Below are positions 27,657 to 36,318 of a DNA stretch of 64,000 nt, piece after piece; positions within the stretch are counted from its first letter, which is position 1; each line of letters begins with the position of its first letter. Position numbers and translations under genes: made by a program. Source of the DNA: Flavicella sp965243265 (lineage in GTDB: Bacteria; Bacteroidota; Bacteroidia; Flavobacteriales; Flavobacteriaceae). The stretch covers positions 372,001 through 436,000 of the forward strand of contig CBDEUL010000006.1 in NCBI GenBank assembly GCA_965243265.1. The letters are read 5' to 3'. A model generated the notes under the pieces. The model had not been told where the DNA came from, did no database searches, and saw only the letters and a program-made list of their open reading frames with translations.

Positions 27657-28778
27657 CTATAATTTTTCTATAAATGAAACTATTCTCTTACATGCTTTTC
27701 CGTCTCCATAAGGGTTATGTAAAGCACTCATTTGGCTATATTTTTCTTTATCTGATAATAATATTGTTGCCTCGGAAACTATCTTTTCCTTATCTGTACC
27801 TACCAATATAACTGTACCTGCTGTTACTGCTTCTGGACGTTCAGTAGTATCCCGCATAACCAAAACAGGCTTCCCTAAACTTGGAGCTTCCTCTTGTACA
27901 CCTCCACTATCTGTTATTATTAAATAAGATTTGTTCATTAACCAAACAAATGCCGGATATGATAAAGGATCAATTAATTTTATATTTTCAATGTTTTTTA
28001 AAATTTCGTAAACAGGCTTTTGCACATTTGGATTTAAATGTACAGGATATATTATTTGTACATCAGAATTTTCAACTGCTATTTGTTTTAATGCTGAACA
28101 AATATTAATAAACCCTTGTCCATGATTTTCTCTCCTATGTCCTGTTACTAAAATTATTTTTTTAGATATACTTAAAACTCCTTTCAAATAATTTATTTCG
28201 TCATCGTTTAAATTTTCGACTTTTAAAACGCTTTCCTGTAAAGCGTCAATTACCGTATTCCCCGTAATTAAAACATCTTTATCAGAAATATTTTCTTGTA
28301 ATAAATTCTCTTTAGAAGTTATCGTAGGTGCAAAATGATAGTCGCAAACTCTTCCCGCTATACTCCTATTAATTTCTTCTGGAAAAGGAGCTCTCTTATT
28401 AAAGGTTCTCAAACCTGCTTCAACATGACATACTTTAGCCCCTGAATAAAAAGCAGCTATACTGGCTGCCATTGTAGTCGTTGTATCTCCATGTACATAA
28501 ACATAATCAGGTTTAAACTCCTCTAAAACTGGTTTAAGTTCATTTATGATATCACCTGTTAATGAATATAAGTTTTGATTAGGTTTCATTAAATCTAAAT
28601 CAAAATCTGGTGATATCTCAAAAAAAGACAATACCTGATCCAACATTTCTCTATGTTGAGCTGTAACACATACTTTTGTTTCAAAAGTATCATTATTCCT
28701 TAAAAACTCCTTTACTAATGGAGCCATTTTAATTGCCTCAGGCCTTGTTCCGAAAATTATTAAATTCTTTTTTTTCAT
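27657..28778 (-). CDS. wecB: UDP-N-acetylglucosamine 2-epimerase
   Basis: Non-hydrolysing epimerase of 373 residues that converts UDP-GlcNAc to UDP-ManNAc. The N-terminus is IIFGTRPEAIKMAPLV (7-22) and the active-site signatures YVHGDTTTTMAA, HVEAGLRTFN, TGHRRENHGQGF and DSGGVQEEAPSLGKP are all present. I start it at ATG 28778, one codon after a TTG that extends the frame. The gene precedes wecC and provides its substrate. It is conserved at normal length. Confidence 0.95.
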   Translation of the reverse strand: MKKKNLIIFGTRPEAIKMAPLVKEFLRNNDTFETKVCVTAQHREMLDQVLSFFEISPDFDLDLMKPNQNLYSLTGDIINELKPVLEEFKPDYVYVHGDTTTTMAASIAAFYSGAKVCHVEAGLRTFNKRAPFPEEINRSIAGRVCDYHFAPTITSKENLLQENISDKDVLITGNTVIDALQESVLKVENLNDDEINYLKGVLSISKKIILVTGHRRENHGQGFINICSALKQIAVENSDVQIIYPVHLNPNVQKPVYEILKNIENIKLIDPLSYPAFVWLMNKSYLIITDSGGVQEEAPSLGKPVLVMRDTTERPEAVTAGTVILVGTDKEKIVSEATILLSDKEKYSQMSALHNPYGDGKACKRIVSFIEKL

Positions 28779-28788
28779 CAATGATATC

Positions 28789-29805
28789 CTATAACGAATA
28801 ATACTTTTTAAACCACTCTACAAACTCTCGTACTCCCTCATTAATTTCTGTTGTACTTCTATATCCTAACTCTTCTATATCTGAAACATCAGCCCAAGTT
28901 TGAGGTACATCTCCTGCCTGCATCGGTAAATATTCTTTATCCGCTTCTATTCCAAAACTTGTTTCGATTGCTTTTATAAAATCCCCCAATGATTGTGGAT
29001 TTCCATTACCTATATTTGACAGTCGATAAGCAGGTTTATCATCTTCCTTAGACGGTGGATTCTCTAACAAAATTTCAATTCCATTAACAATATCGTCTAT
29101 ATAGGTAAAATCTCGACTCATATTTCCATTGTTGAAAACTTTAATCGGTTTACCTTTGGAAATTGCATCTGCAAATAGATAAATAGCCATATCAGGTCTT
29201 CCCCAAGGTCCATAAACTGTAAAGAAACGCAAACCTGTTGTTGGAATACCATACAAATGGCTATAGGTATGAGCCATTAATTCATTACTCTTTTTGGTTG
29301 CTGCATACAAGCTTATAGGGTAATCAACATTATCTGTCGTAGAAAATGGAACCTTTTTATTTTCACCATACACACTAGAACTACTAGCATACAATAAGTG
29401 CTTAATTTTATGATGTCTACAACATTCTAAAATATTTAAATATCCTACAACATTACTATCTATATAAGCTTCTGGGTTTTCAATACTGTAACGTACCCCT
29501 GCTTGAGCAGCTAAATTACAAACCACATCAAAATTAGACTCTTGAAAAAGCTTTGGTAAATTCTCTCTATCTTCTAAATTCATTCGAATAAACTCAAATG
29601 AACTCAAATTACTCTTTGTTTTTTTCAAAAAAACTTCCGAATCAGTTTTTAAAATACCTAATTCTTGTAGACGAGCATACTTTAGATTGACATCGTAATA
29701 ATCATTTATATTATCTATACCTACTACCTGATGACCTTTCTCTATTAAAGATTTTGATAAATGAAAACCTATAAAACCAGCAGCTCCTGTAATTAATATT
29801 TTCAT
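28789..29805 (-). CDS. UDP-glucuronate 4-epimerase type SDR
   Basis: Extended SDR of 338 residues. The NAD site is ITGAAGFIGFHLSKSL (5-20), followed by GIDNINDYYDVNLKYARL, which is the signature of the CapI/LspL UDP-glucuronate 4-epimerase branch. The catalytic motif is SLYAATKKSNE (YxxxK). Ugd sits directly upstream with no gap (stop and start adjacent), so UDP-GlcA to UDP-GalA is the likely reaction. Other UDP-uronate or UDP-HexNAc uronate epimerisations are possible. Confidence 0.87.
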   Translation of the reverse strand: MKILITGAAGFIGFHLSKSLIEKGHQVVGIDNINDYYDVNLKYARLQELGILKTDSEVFLKKTKSNLSSFEFIRMNLEDRENLPKLFQESNFDVVCNLAAQAGVRYSIENPEAYIDSNVVGYLNILECCRHHKIKHLLYASSSSVYGENKKVPFSTTDNVDYPISLYAATKKSNELMAHTYSHLYGIPTTGLRFFTVYGPWGRPDMAIYLFADAISKGKPIKVFNNGNMSRDFTYIDDIVNGIEILLENPPSKEDDKPAYRLSNIGNGNPQSLGDFIKAIETSFGIEADKEYLPMQAGDVPQTWADVSDIEELGYRSTTEINEGVREFVEWFKKYYSL

Positions 29806-31131
29806 TTAATTTTTTCCTATTTGATAATATTCAAAACCTTTATTTTCTAAATCAAATACTCCGTATTGATTACGGCCATCAAAAATAATCGAATTGTTCA
29901 ATTGTGCTTTTATTTCTTCGAAATCTGGTGAACGGAACTCTTTCCACTCTGTCAATAAAATTAAAGCTTCAGATTCCTTTAAAACATCATATTTAGAACT
30001 GTGATAAGTAATATTCTCTATTCCTTTCAAATAACACTCTTTTGCTTCCTCAATAGCCTTAGGATCATAAGCCTGTATTTTTGCACCTCTTTTTACTAGC
30101 TCCTTAACTATATAAATAGCTGGTGCTTCACGCATATCATCTGTTCCTGGTTTAAAAGCCAATCCCCATAAAGCAAATGTCAACCCAGATAAATCTTCTC
30201 CAAATCGTTTTATAACCTTTTTTGCTATTACTAACTTTTGAGCATCATTAACATCTTCCACAGCAGTTATTAAATCTGCTTGATATCCATTTTCTTCTGC
30301 TATTTTCTTTAAAGCCTTTACATCCTTAGGAAAACAAGACCCTCCATACCCTGCTCCTGGATAAATAAAACTGTACCCTATTCTAGCATCTGATCCTATT
30401 CCTATACGAACCTTATTTGCATCTGCTCCAACTCTTTCACAAATATTAGCTATTTCATTCATAAAAGAAATCTTAGTCGCTAACATTGCATTTGCCGCAT
30501 ACTTAGTCATTTCTGCTGAACGAATGTCCATAGCAATAAAACGATCGTGAGACATGCAAAAAGGGTGATATAGTTCCTTCATTTTATCGGTAGCATATAC
30601 CGATTCCGAACCTATCACTACACGATCAGGCTTCATAAAATCAGCAATAGCTGCTCCTTCCTTTAAAAACTCTGGATTTGAAACTACATCAAATTCTATT
30701 TGAACATCCCTTCTCTCCAAAGCTTTTTTAATAGTTGCTTTTACTTTATCTGCAGTACCAACAGGAACAGTAGATTTATCAACAACAACTAACCTACGAT
30801 TCATCTTTTCTCCTATAGAGTTTGCCACAGCTAACACATACTGTAAATCTGCAGATCCATCATCTCCCATTGGAGTACCGACAGCTATAAAAACAATTTC
30901 AGCACCTACAAGTGCTTCTTCTAAATCTGTTGTAAAAAAAAGATTTTTATTCTCAATATTTTTCAATACCATTGGCTCTAAACCTGGTTCAAAAATTGGA
31001 ATAATCCCGTTATTTAACTTATCTATTTTTTTAGGATCAATATCTACACAAGTAACTTTATTTCCCATTTCTGAGAAACAAGTTCCCGAAACCAACCCAA
31101 CATACCCCGAACCTATTACTACTATATTCAT
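29806..31131 (-). CDS. ugd: UDP-glucose 6-dehydrogenase
   Basis: Makes UDP-glucuronate from UDP-glucose. Length is 441 residues. The N-terminal Rossmann motif is VIGSGYVGLVSGTCFSEMG (5-23), the catalytic cysteine sits in GAGYGGSCFPKDVKAL (near 258-273), and the C-terminal domain has LWGLAFKPGTDDMREAP. It follows the TagD-like gene by 11 nt and abuts the epimerase gene. It is one of three nucleotide-sugar 6-dehydrogenases in the locus; the others act on HexNAc substrates. Confidence 0.93.
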   Translation of the reverse strand: MNIVVIGSGYVGLVSGTCFSEMGNKVTCVDIDPKKIDKLNNGIIPIFEPGLEPMVLKNIENKNLFFTTDLEEALVGAEIVFIAVGTPMGDDGSADLQYVLAVANSIGEKMNRRLVVVDKSTVPVGTADKVKATIKKALERRDVQIEFDVVSNPEFLKEGAAIADFMKPDRVVIGSESVYATDKMKELYHPFCMSHDRFIAMDIRSAEMTKYAANAMLATKISFMNEIANICERVGADANKVRIGIGSDARIGYSFIYPGAGYGGSCFPKDVKALKKIAEENGYQADLITAVEDVNDAQKLVIAKKVIKRFGEDLSGLTFALWGLAFKPGTDDMREAPAIYIVKELVKRGAKIQAYDPKAIEEAKECYLKGIENITYHSSKYDVLKESEALILLTEWKEFRSPDFEEIKAQLNNSIIFDGRNQYGVFDLENKGFEYYQIGKN

Positions 31132-31142
31132 ATCCTTAAGTT

Positions 31143-31568
31143 CTATTTTTCTTTTAACTTCTCCTTATTATGTACTTCTTTCCTTAATCCACTACTAGAA
31201 AATCGATGCTCTCTCTTATTAAAATACAATCGAATACCTTTTTCCTCACAATATTCTCTCCCTGTAAACATTTTATTAGCATACTCATCTCCAATAACTC
31301 TTACATCTATTTTAAACGATCGCAAAATATCTTCTAAATCTTGTTCTGTCGCATACGGAACTATTTCATCAACATATTTACACCCCTTTAGTTGAATGTA
31401 TCTTTCTACTACAGATTGCACAGGTCTATTTTTCTCTGGTCTATCTAATGTCGGATCTGTTTGAATTCCGCAAATTAAATAATCACACTCTCTCTTTGCT
31501 TCTTCAAGCATTTTAATATGTCCAGCATGTAACAAATCAAATGCACTAAAAGTTATACCTACTTTCAT
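31143..31568 (-). CDS. TagD-like cytidylyltransferase
   Basis: Small nucleotidyltransferase of 141 residues. The HxGH motif (HAGH in FSAFDLLHAGHIKML, 7-21) binds the nucleotide triphosphate and RFSSSGLR (near 122-129) is the second signature, a variant of the RTxGISTS type motif. The family includes glycerol-3-phosphate cytidylyltransferase, ethanolamine-phosphate cytidylyltransferase and related enzymes. CDP-glycerol or another CDP-alcohol for decorating the polymer is possible, but no matching transferase is seen. It has its own promoter-like box upstream. Confidence 0.78.
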   Translation of the reverse strand: MKVGITFSAFDLLHAGHIKMLEEAKRECDYLICGIQTDPTLDRPEKNRPVQSVVERYIQLKGCKYVDEIVPYATEQDLEDILRSFKIDVRVIGDEYANKMFTGREYCEEKGIRLYFNKREHRFSSSGLRKEVHNKEKLKEK

Positions 31569-31587
31569 GTTTTTAGTTTTCGTTTTA

Positions 31588-31595
31588 CAAAAGTA
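31588..31595 (-). promoter_or_regulatory. Internal -7 promoter box before the TagD-like gene
   Basis: On the minus strand this reads TACTTTTG, a perfect TAnnTTTG match, 19 nt before the ATG at 31568. It sits in the 77-nt gap that separates rfbD from the rest of the operon, the longest gap in the locus. I see no clear -33 TTG. It would allow the downstream genes to be expressed apart from the rfb block. Confidence 0.45.
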
Positions 31596-31606
31596 ATTTA
31601 ATATTT

Positions 31607-31618
31607 TAACATATGTTA
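31607..31618. promoter_or_regulatory. 12-bp perfect palindrome upstream of the internal promoter box
   Basis: TAACATATGTTA lies 11 nt upstream of the -7 box at 31588-31595, between the expected -7 and -33 positions, so a bound protein would interfere with RNA polymerase. AT-rich palindromes of this size also occur by chance. Confidence 0.3.
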
Positions 31619-31645
31619 TTTTCTCTTAAATAAAGAATTAGAGCC

Positions 31646-32506
31646 CTATCTGATATTTTCTAAACATTTTTCTAATGAATCTTTCCAATAAGGGATTTCA
31701 ACACCATATTCTTTCACTATTTTTTGCTTATTCATTACTGAATAAAAAGGTCTTTTTGCTGGAGTTGGATATTGACTCGTTTCAATAGGGCTAACTCTTA
31801 CATCGATATCTTTTATCTCAAAAATAGCTTTAGCAAAATCAAACCAACTACAAACTCCTTGGTTTGAAAAATGATATACTCCCACTTCCTTATTTTTCAG
31901 TTGAGGAGCTATTTGTAAAATTGCCTTTGCTAAATCTTTTGCGTATGTAGGTGTCCCTACTTGATCAAATATAACAGACAATTCTTCTCTCTCTTCCCCT
32001 AACTTCAACATTGTTTTCACAAAATTATGCCCATAACTAGAATAAACCCATGAAGTTCTAATAATTATAGAGTTTGAAGGGTTTATTTCCAACATCGCTT
32101 TCTCTCCTGCTAGCTTTGTTTTCCCATAAACTGACTGTGGATTTGCTTCATCAGATTCTATATAAGGTCTATAATTATTTCCATCAAAAACATAATCTGT
32201 AGATATTTGAATTAACTGAATTCCTCTTTCTTTCGAAATTTCTGCAAAATTAGCTACAGCCAAATGATTCAATTTATCATTCAACTCATATTCAGTTTCA
32301 GCTTTGTCTACAGCTGTATAAGCTGCACAATTAATGATAACCTCAATATTATTATTCTCAATAAACTCTTTTACCTCAATATGATTTGTTATATCTAACT
32401 CTCTTCTATCTGTAAAATAAAAAACATATTCTGAATGTTTTTTTTCTAAATCCCTTAACTCAGAACCTAACTGACCATTTGCACCCGTTACCAATATATT
32501 AGACAT
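31646..32506 (-). CDS. rfbD: dTDP-4-dehydrorhamnose reductase
   Basis: Last step of dTDP-L-rhamnose synthesis. I start it at ATG 32506 (286 residues, MSNILVTGANGQLGSEL), since the upstream in-frame ATG would add twelve residues that do not fit the family and would deepen the overlap with rfbC. With this start the overlap with rfbC is 8 nt. The SDR NADPH site is VTGANGQLGSE; the catalytic site contains STDYVFDG, and YGKTKLAGE carries the YxxxK pair. It is followed by a gap with an internal promoter. Confidence 0.93.
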   Translation of the reverse strand: MSNILVTGANGQLGSELRDLEKKHSEYVFYFTDRRELDITNHIEVKEFIENNNIEVIINCAAYTAVDKAETEYELNDKLNHLAVANFAEISKERGIQLIQISTDYVFDGNNYRPYIESDEANPQSVYGKTKLAGEKAMLEINPSNSIIIRTSWVYSSYGHNFVKTMLKLGEEREELSVIFDQVGTPTYAKDLAKAILQIAPQLKNKEVGVYHFSNQGVCSWFDFAKAIFEIKDIDVRVSPIETSQYPTPAKRPFYSVMNKQKIVKEYGVEIPYWKDSLEKCLENIR

Positions 32507-33071
32507 ATAAATTTTCTTTAAATTTAAACAAGTCTGCTTCACTAAAAAGAGGTTGATTCATATCTTTCTTAGATAATTTCATCTCTTGAATTGATACTCC
32601 CCAATCAATATTCAATTGAGAATCATCAAAAGCAATACCTCTATCATTCTCAGGGCTATAATAACTATCTACTTTATACGCAAATGTAGCTTCTTCACTT
32701 AAAACAACAAATCCATGAGCAAACCCTCTTGGAACAAACAACTGTCTTTTATTATCTCCTGTTAATTCTACTGCTACATGTTGACCAAAAGTAGGCGAAC
32801 CCTTACGTATATCTACAGCAATATCTAAAACTTTACCTGTTATAACTCTCACCAATTTTGTTTGTGAATATGGAGCCAATTGATAGTGTAGACCTCTTAA
32901 AACCCCATAACCAGATTTTGACTCATTATCTTGACAAAAATTAAGTTGGATACCTAAAAAATCTTCAAGTTTATCTTGACGGAATGTTTCTGCAAAATAT
33001 CCTCTATCATCCCCAAAGACTTGAGGTTCGCAAATTACAACATCCGGTATTTCTGTTCGTATAAACTTCAT
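32499..33071 (-). CDS. rfbC: dTDP-4-dehydrorhamnose 3,5-epimerase
   Basis: Cupin enzyme of 190 residues that epimerises the 4-keto sugar at C3 and C5. The N-terminus has PQVFGDDRGYFAETF, and the catalytic histidine and its surroundings are in GVLRGLHYQLAPYSQTKLVRV (near 57-77). DIAVDIRKGSPTFGQHVAVEL and VPRGFAHGFVVLSE are both conserved. It sits between rfbA (4-nt gap) and rfbD (8-nt overlap). Confidence 0.95.
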   Translation of the reverse strand: MKFIRTEIPDVVICEPQVFGDDRGYFAETFRQDKLEDFLGIQLNFCQDNESKSGYGVLRGLHYQLAPYSQTKLVRVITGKVLDIAVDIRKGSPTFGQHVAVELTGDNKRQLFVPRGFAHGFVVLSEEATFAYKVDSYYSPENDRGIAFDDSQLNIDWGVSIQEMKLSKKDMNQPLFSEADLFKFKENLYV

Positions 33072-33075
33072 CTTA

Positions 33076-33948
33076 TTATTTTACTCTATTTATTAAATAT
33101 TGTCCATATCCGTTTTTCTTTAACGGTTCTGCCAATACTAACAATTCTTCTTTTGATATATAACCCATCTCATAAGCAATCTCTTCTATACAAGCAACTT
33201 TAAGCCCTTGCCTATTTTCAATTGCTTGAATATAATTCGATGCCTCTAATAGTGACTCATGAGTTCCAGTATCCAACCAAGCATAACCTCTTCCCATTAA
33301 CTCTACCTTAAGTTTACTTTGCTCCAAATAAGCCTGATTTACTGAAGTTATTTCCAACTCTCCTCTATCACTTGGTTTTACCCCTTTTGCTATCTCAATT
33401 ACCGAATTAGGGTAAAAATACAAACCAACCACTGCATAATTACTCTTAGGCTGATCTGGTTTTTCCACAATACTTAAAGCCTTCCCTTCTGCATCAAAAT
33501 CAACCACTCCATAGCGTTCTGGATCTTGAACATAATATCCAAAAACAGTGGCGTTTTGTTCTTCCTCCACATTCTTCAAAGATCTAGCTAATAATTTTGT
33601 AAATCCGTGACCGTAAAATATATTATCTCCTAGAACTAAACAAACATCATCTGAACCTATAAACTCTTCTCCCAAAATAAACGCTTGAGCCAACCCATCT
33701 GGTGAAGGTTGCTCTTTATATGATAAAGAAAGTCCTAAATCTGCACCATCTCCTAATAATCGTTTAAAATTAGGTAAGTCATTAGGTGTAGAAATAATCA
33801 AAATTTCTTGAATCCCTGCCAGCATTAATACTGACAAAGGATAATAAATCATCGGCTTATCATTGATTGGCAATAATTGCTTAGACGTAGCTTTTGTTAG
33901 TGGGTACAACCTTGTTCCTGAACCTCCAGCTAAAACAATTCCTTTCAT
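33076..33948 (-). CDS. rfbA: Glucose-1-phosphate thymidylyltransferase
   Basis: First step of dTDP-sugar synthesis. The 290-residue protein starts MKGIVLAGGSGTRLYPLTKA and contains SKQLLPINDKPMIYYPLSVLM, LGDNIFYGHGF and FGYYVQDPERYGVV, all diagnostic for RmlA. It lies 5 nt after rfbB. Its product feeds both the rhamnose branch (rfbCD) and, after rfbB, probably the VioA-like 4-amino sugar branch. Confidence 0.96.
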   Translation of the reverse strand: MKGIVLAGGSGTRLYPLTKATSKQLLPINDKPMIYYPLSVLMLAGIQEILIISTPNDLPNFKRLLGDGADLGLSLSYKEQPSPDGLAQAFILGEEFIGSDDVCLVLGDNIFYGHGFTKLLARSLKNVEEEQNATVFGYYVQDPERYGVVDFDAEGKALSIVEKPDQPKSNYAVVGLYFYPNSVIEIAKGVKPSDRGELEITSVNQAYLEQSKLKVELMGRGYAWLDTGTHESLLEASNYIQAIENRQGLKVACIEEIAYEMGYISKEELLVLAEPLKKNGYGQYLINRVK

Positions 33949-33953
33949 ATAAT

Positions 33954-35003
33954 TTATTTATATTGGTTTTCGTAATAATCCTCATAAGCTCCGCTTACAA
34001 TTCTTTGCATCCACTCAGTATTTTCTAAATACCAATCTATTGTTTTAGAAAGCCCCTCTTCAAAAGTTACCGAAGGTTTCCAACCTAATTCTTTATTTAT
34101 TTTTGATGCATCAATAGCATAACGTAAATCGTGACCTGGTCTATCCTTTACATAGCTTATCAGTTTTTCACTTTCTCCTTTTTCTCTTCCTAACTTCTCA
34201 TCCATCTGTTGACATAATAATTTGATTAAATCAATATTTTGCCATTCGTTAAACCCACCTATATTGTAAGTCTCTTCATTTACTCCCTTATGAAAAATCA
34301 AATCTATCGCAATAGCATGATCAACCACATACAACCAATCTCTTGTATATTTACCATCTCCATATACAGGTAATGCCTTATTATTTATAATATTATTTAT
34401 AAATAAAGGTATCAGTTTCTCAGGAAACTGATTAGCTCCATAATTGTTAGAACAATTAGAAATTACATAAGGCATTCCATAAGTCTCCCCATAAGCTCTA
34501 ACAAAATGATCTGAACTTGCTTTACTTGCTGAATAAGGTGAATTTGGATCATACGAAGTTGTTTCTGTAAACAAACCTGTTTCCCCTAAAGTTCCATAAA
34601 CCTCATCTGTACTTACATGGTAAAACAACTTATCCTCCCATTTATCTTGCCATAAGTTTTTAAACGAATTTAATAAAACCATTGTTCCTAAAATATTCGT
34701 TTTTGCAAACGCCAATGGATCAGTAATAGATCTATCTACATGTGACTCAGCCGCCAAATGTATTACAGAATCAAATTGATGTTTTTGAAATAAATTCTCA
34801 ATAAACTCTTCATCTGTTATGTCTCCTTTTACAAAAGTATAGTTAGAAGCACTTTCAATATCTGTTAAATTTTCTAAATTTCCTGCATAGGTCAACGCAT
34901 CTAGATTATAAATTTGATACTCTGGATACTTATTCACCAATCTTCTTACAACATGTGAACCTATAAAACCTGCTCCTCCTGTAATTAATATTTTTTTTGA
35001 CAT
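33954..35003 (-). CDS. rfbB: dTDP-glucose 4,6-dehydratase
   Basis: Extended SDR of 349 residues. The NAD site is ITGGAGFIGSHVVRRL (6-21); the catalytic Thr-Asp-Glu is in HVSTDEVYGTLG (near 129-140) and the YxxxK pair in SPYSASKASSDHF. SNCSNNYGANQFPEKLIPLF is a further RmlB signature. Product is dTDP-4-keto-6-deoxyglucose, the branch point for L-rhamnose and 4-amino-4,6-dideoxyhexose. It follows the nucleotide-sugar dehydrogenase gene by 21 nt. Confidence 0.96.
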   Translation of the reverse strand: MSKKILITGGAGFIGSHVVRRLVNKYPEYQIYNLDALTYAGNLENLTDIESASNYTFVKGDITDEEFIENLFQKHQFDSVIHLAAESHVDRSITDPLAFAKTNILGTMVLLNSFKNLWQDKWEDKLFYHVSTDEVYGTLGETGLFTETTSYDPNSPYSASKASSDHFVRAYGETYGMPYVISNCSNNYGANQFPEKLIPLFINNIINNKALPVYGDGKYTRDWLYVVDHAIAIDLIFHKGVNEETYNIGGFNEWQNIDLIKLLCQQMDEKLGREKGESEKLISYVKDRPGHDLRYAIDASKINKELGWKPSVTFEEGLSKTIDWYLENTEWMQRIVSGAYEDYYENQYK

Positions 35004-35024
35004 AAAATTTTGTTTTATATATTT

Positions 35025-36308
35025 TTATAAAGATGCGTCTTTTAACTCTTCTGACAATACATTTTTAACATCATAAACTACACTCACATTATTTTTGATT
35101 CTTGTATAATCTAAATCTTTAAACTCGTCATGTGCTACAGCTAAAACAACAGCATCATACTTCCCTTCTGGAATTTCTTTATATGAATCTACTCCATACT
35201 CCTTTTTTACTTCTAATGGATTAGCCCAAGGATCACATATAGTAATATTAGTTTTATATTTCTTTAAAGCAGTAATTACATCAATTACTTTAGTATTTCT
35301 TACATCTGGACAGTTTTCTTTAAAAGTAACTCCTAAAACTAAAATATTTGAATTATAAACATTAATCTCTTTTTGAATCATCAACTTTACAATCTCAGAT
35401 GCTACATAATCTCCCATACCATCATTCATTCTCCTTCCTGCTAAAATAATTTCAGGATTATAACCGTATTCCTGAGCTTTTTGAGCTAAATAATATGGAT
35501 CAACACCTATACAGTGTCCCCCTACTAAACCTGGCTTGAAAGGTAAAAAATTCCACTTTGTCCCAGCTGCTTCTAAAACATCGTGCGTATTAATACCCAT
35601 TAAATTAAAAATCTTTGCCAACTCATTCACAAAAGCAATATTAATATCTCTTTGAGAGTTTTCTATAACTTTGGCTGCTTCTGCTACCTTTATAGTCGGT
35701 GCTAAATGAGTACCTGCTATAATTACAGACTTATATAAATCATCAACTTTTTTCCCTATTTCTGGTGTAGATCCTGAAGTAACCTTGAGTATCTTTTCTA
35801 CTGTATGTTCTTTATCTCCTGGGTTAATTCTCTCTGGAGAATATCCTGCATAAAAATCAGAATTAAATTTCAATCCAGATACTTTTTCTAATACAGGTAT
35901 ACATTCTTCTTCTGTAGCTCCTGGGTAAACTGTAGACTCATAAACAACAACATCTCCCTTTTTAAGCACAGCTCCTACCGTTTCACTTGCTTTAACTAAA
36001 GGAGTTAACACAGGCCTGTTATTTTTATCTACGGGAGTAGGAACTGTAACAATATAATAATTACATTCCTCTAAATCCTCTAATTTATCCGAACAATACA
36101 AACCATTAGCACTTGTATTTTCTTTTTTCAAAACTGATTGTAACGTCTCATCATCTACTTCCAACGTACTATCTGATCCTTGCATCAAAGCAGCAACTCT
36201 TTTCGAATTTACATCAAAACCAACCACACTATACTTTGTTCCAAACAGCCTTGCCAATGGCAATCCTACATAACCTAAACCAATTACTCCTACCTTAGTT
36301 TTACTCAA
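35025..36308 (-). CDS. UDP-HexNAc 6-dehydrogenase, WbpO/TviB type
   Basis: Dehydrogenase of 427 residues that likely forms UDP-GlcNAcA or UDP-GalNAcA. It has VGVIGLGYVGLPLARLFG (6-23), catalytic cysteine in GLVGGHCIGVDPYYLAQ (near 260-276) and LGVTFKENCPDVRNTK near 325-340, typical of the TviB/WbpO/Cap5L branch. The start is TTG at 36308: no ATG occurs nearby and the frame aligns at once with the family N-terminus. It follows the Gfo/Idh gene by 10 nt. With the TviC-like epimerase at the head of the operon it forms a Vi-antigen-like pair. Confidence 0.9.
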   Translation of the reverse strand: MSKTKVGVIGLGYVGLPLARLFGTKYSVVGFDVNSKRVAALMQGSDSTLEVDDETLQSVLKKENTSANGLYCSDKLEDLEECNYYIVTVPTPVDKNNRPVLTPLVKASETVGAVLKKGDVVVYESTVYPGATEEECIPVLEKVSGLKFNSDFYAGYSPERINPGDKEHTVEKILKVTSGSTPEIGKKVDDLYKSVIIAGTHLAPTIKVAEAAKVIENSQRDINIAFVNELAKIFNLMGINTHDVLEAAGTKWNFLPFKPGLVGGHCIGVDPYYLAQKAQEYGYNPEIILAGRRMNDGMGDYVASEIVKLMIQKEINVYNSNILVLGVTFKENCPDVRNTKVIDVITALKKYKTNITICDPWANPLEVKKEYGVDSYKEIPEGKYDAVVLAVAHDEFKDLDYTRIKNNVSVVYDVKNVLSEELKDASL

Positions 36309-36318
36309 AATCTTTATT

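Noticed and set aside
32507..32542. Longer start for rfbD at 32542
   Set aside because: It adds residues ahead of the NADPH motif that relatives lack, and would overlap rfbC by 44 nt; the ATG at 32506 gives the usual short overlap.
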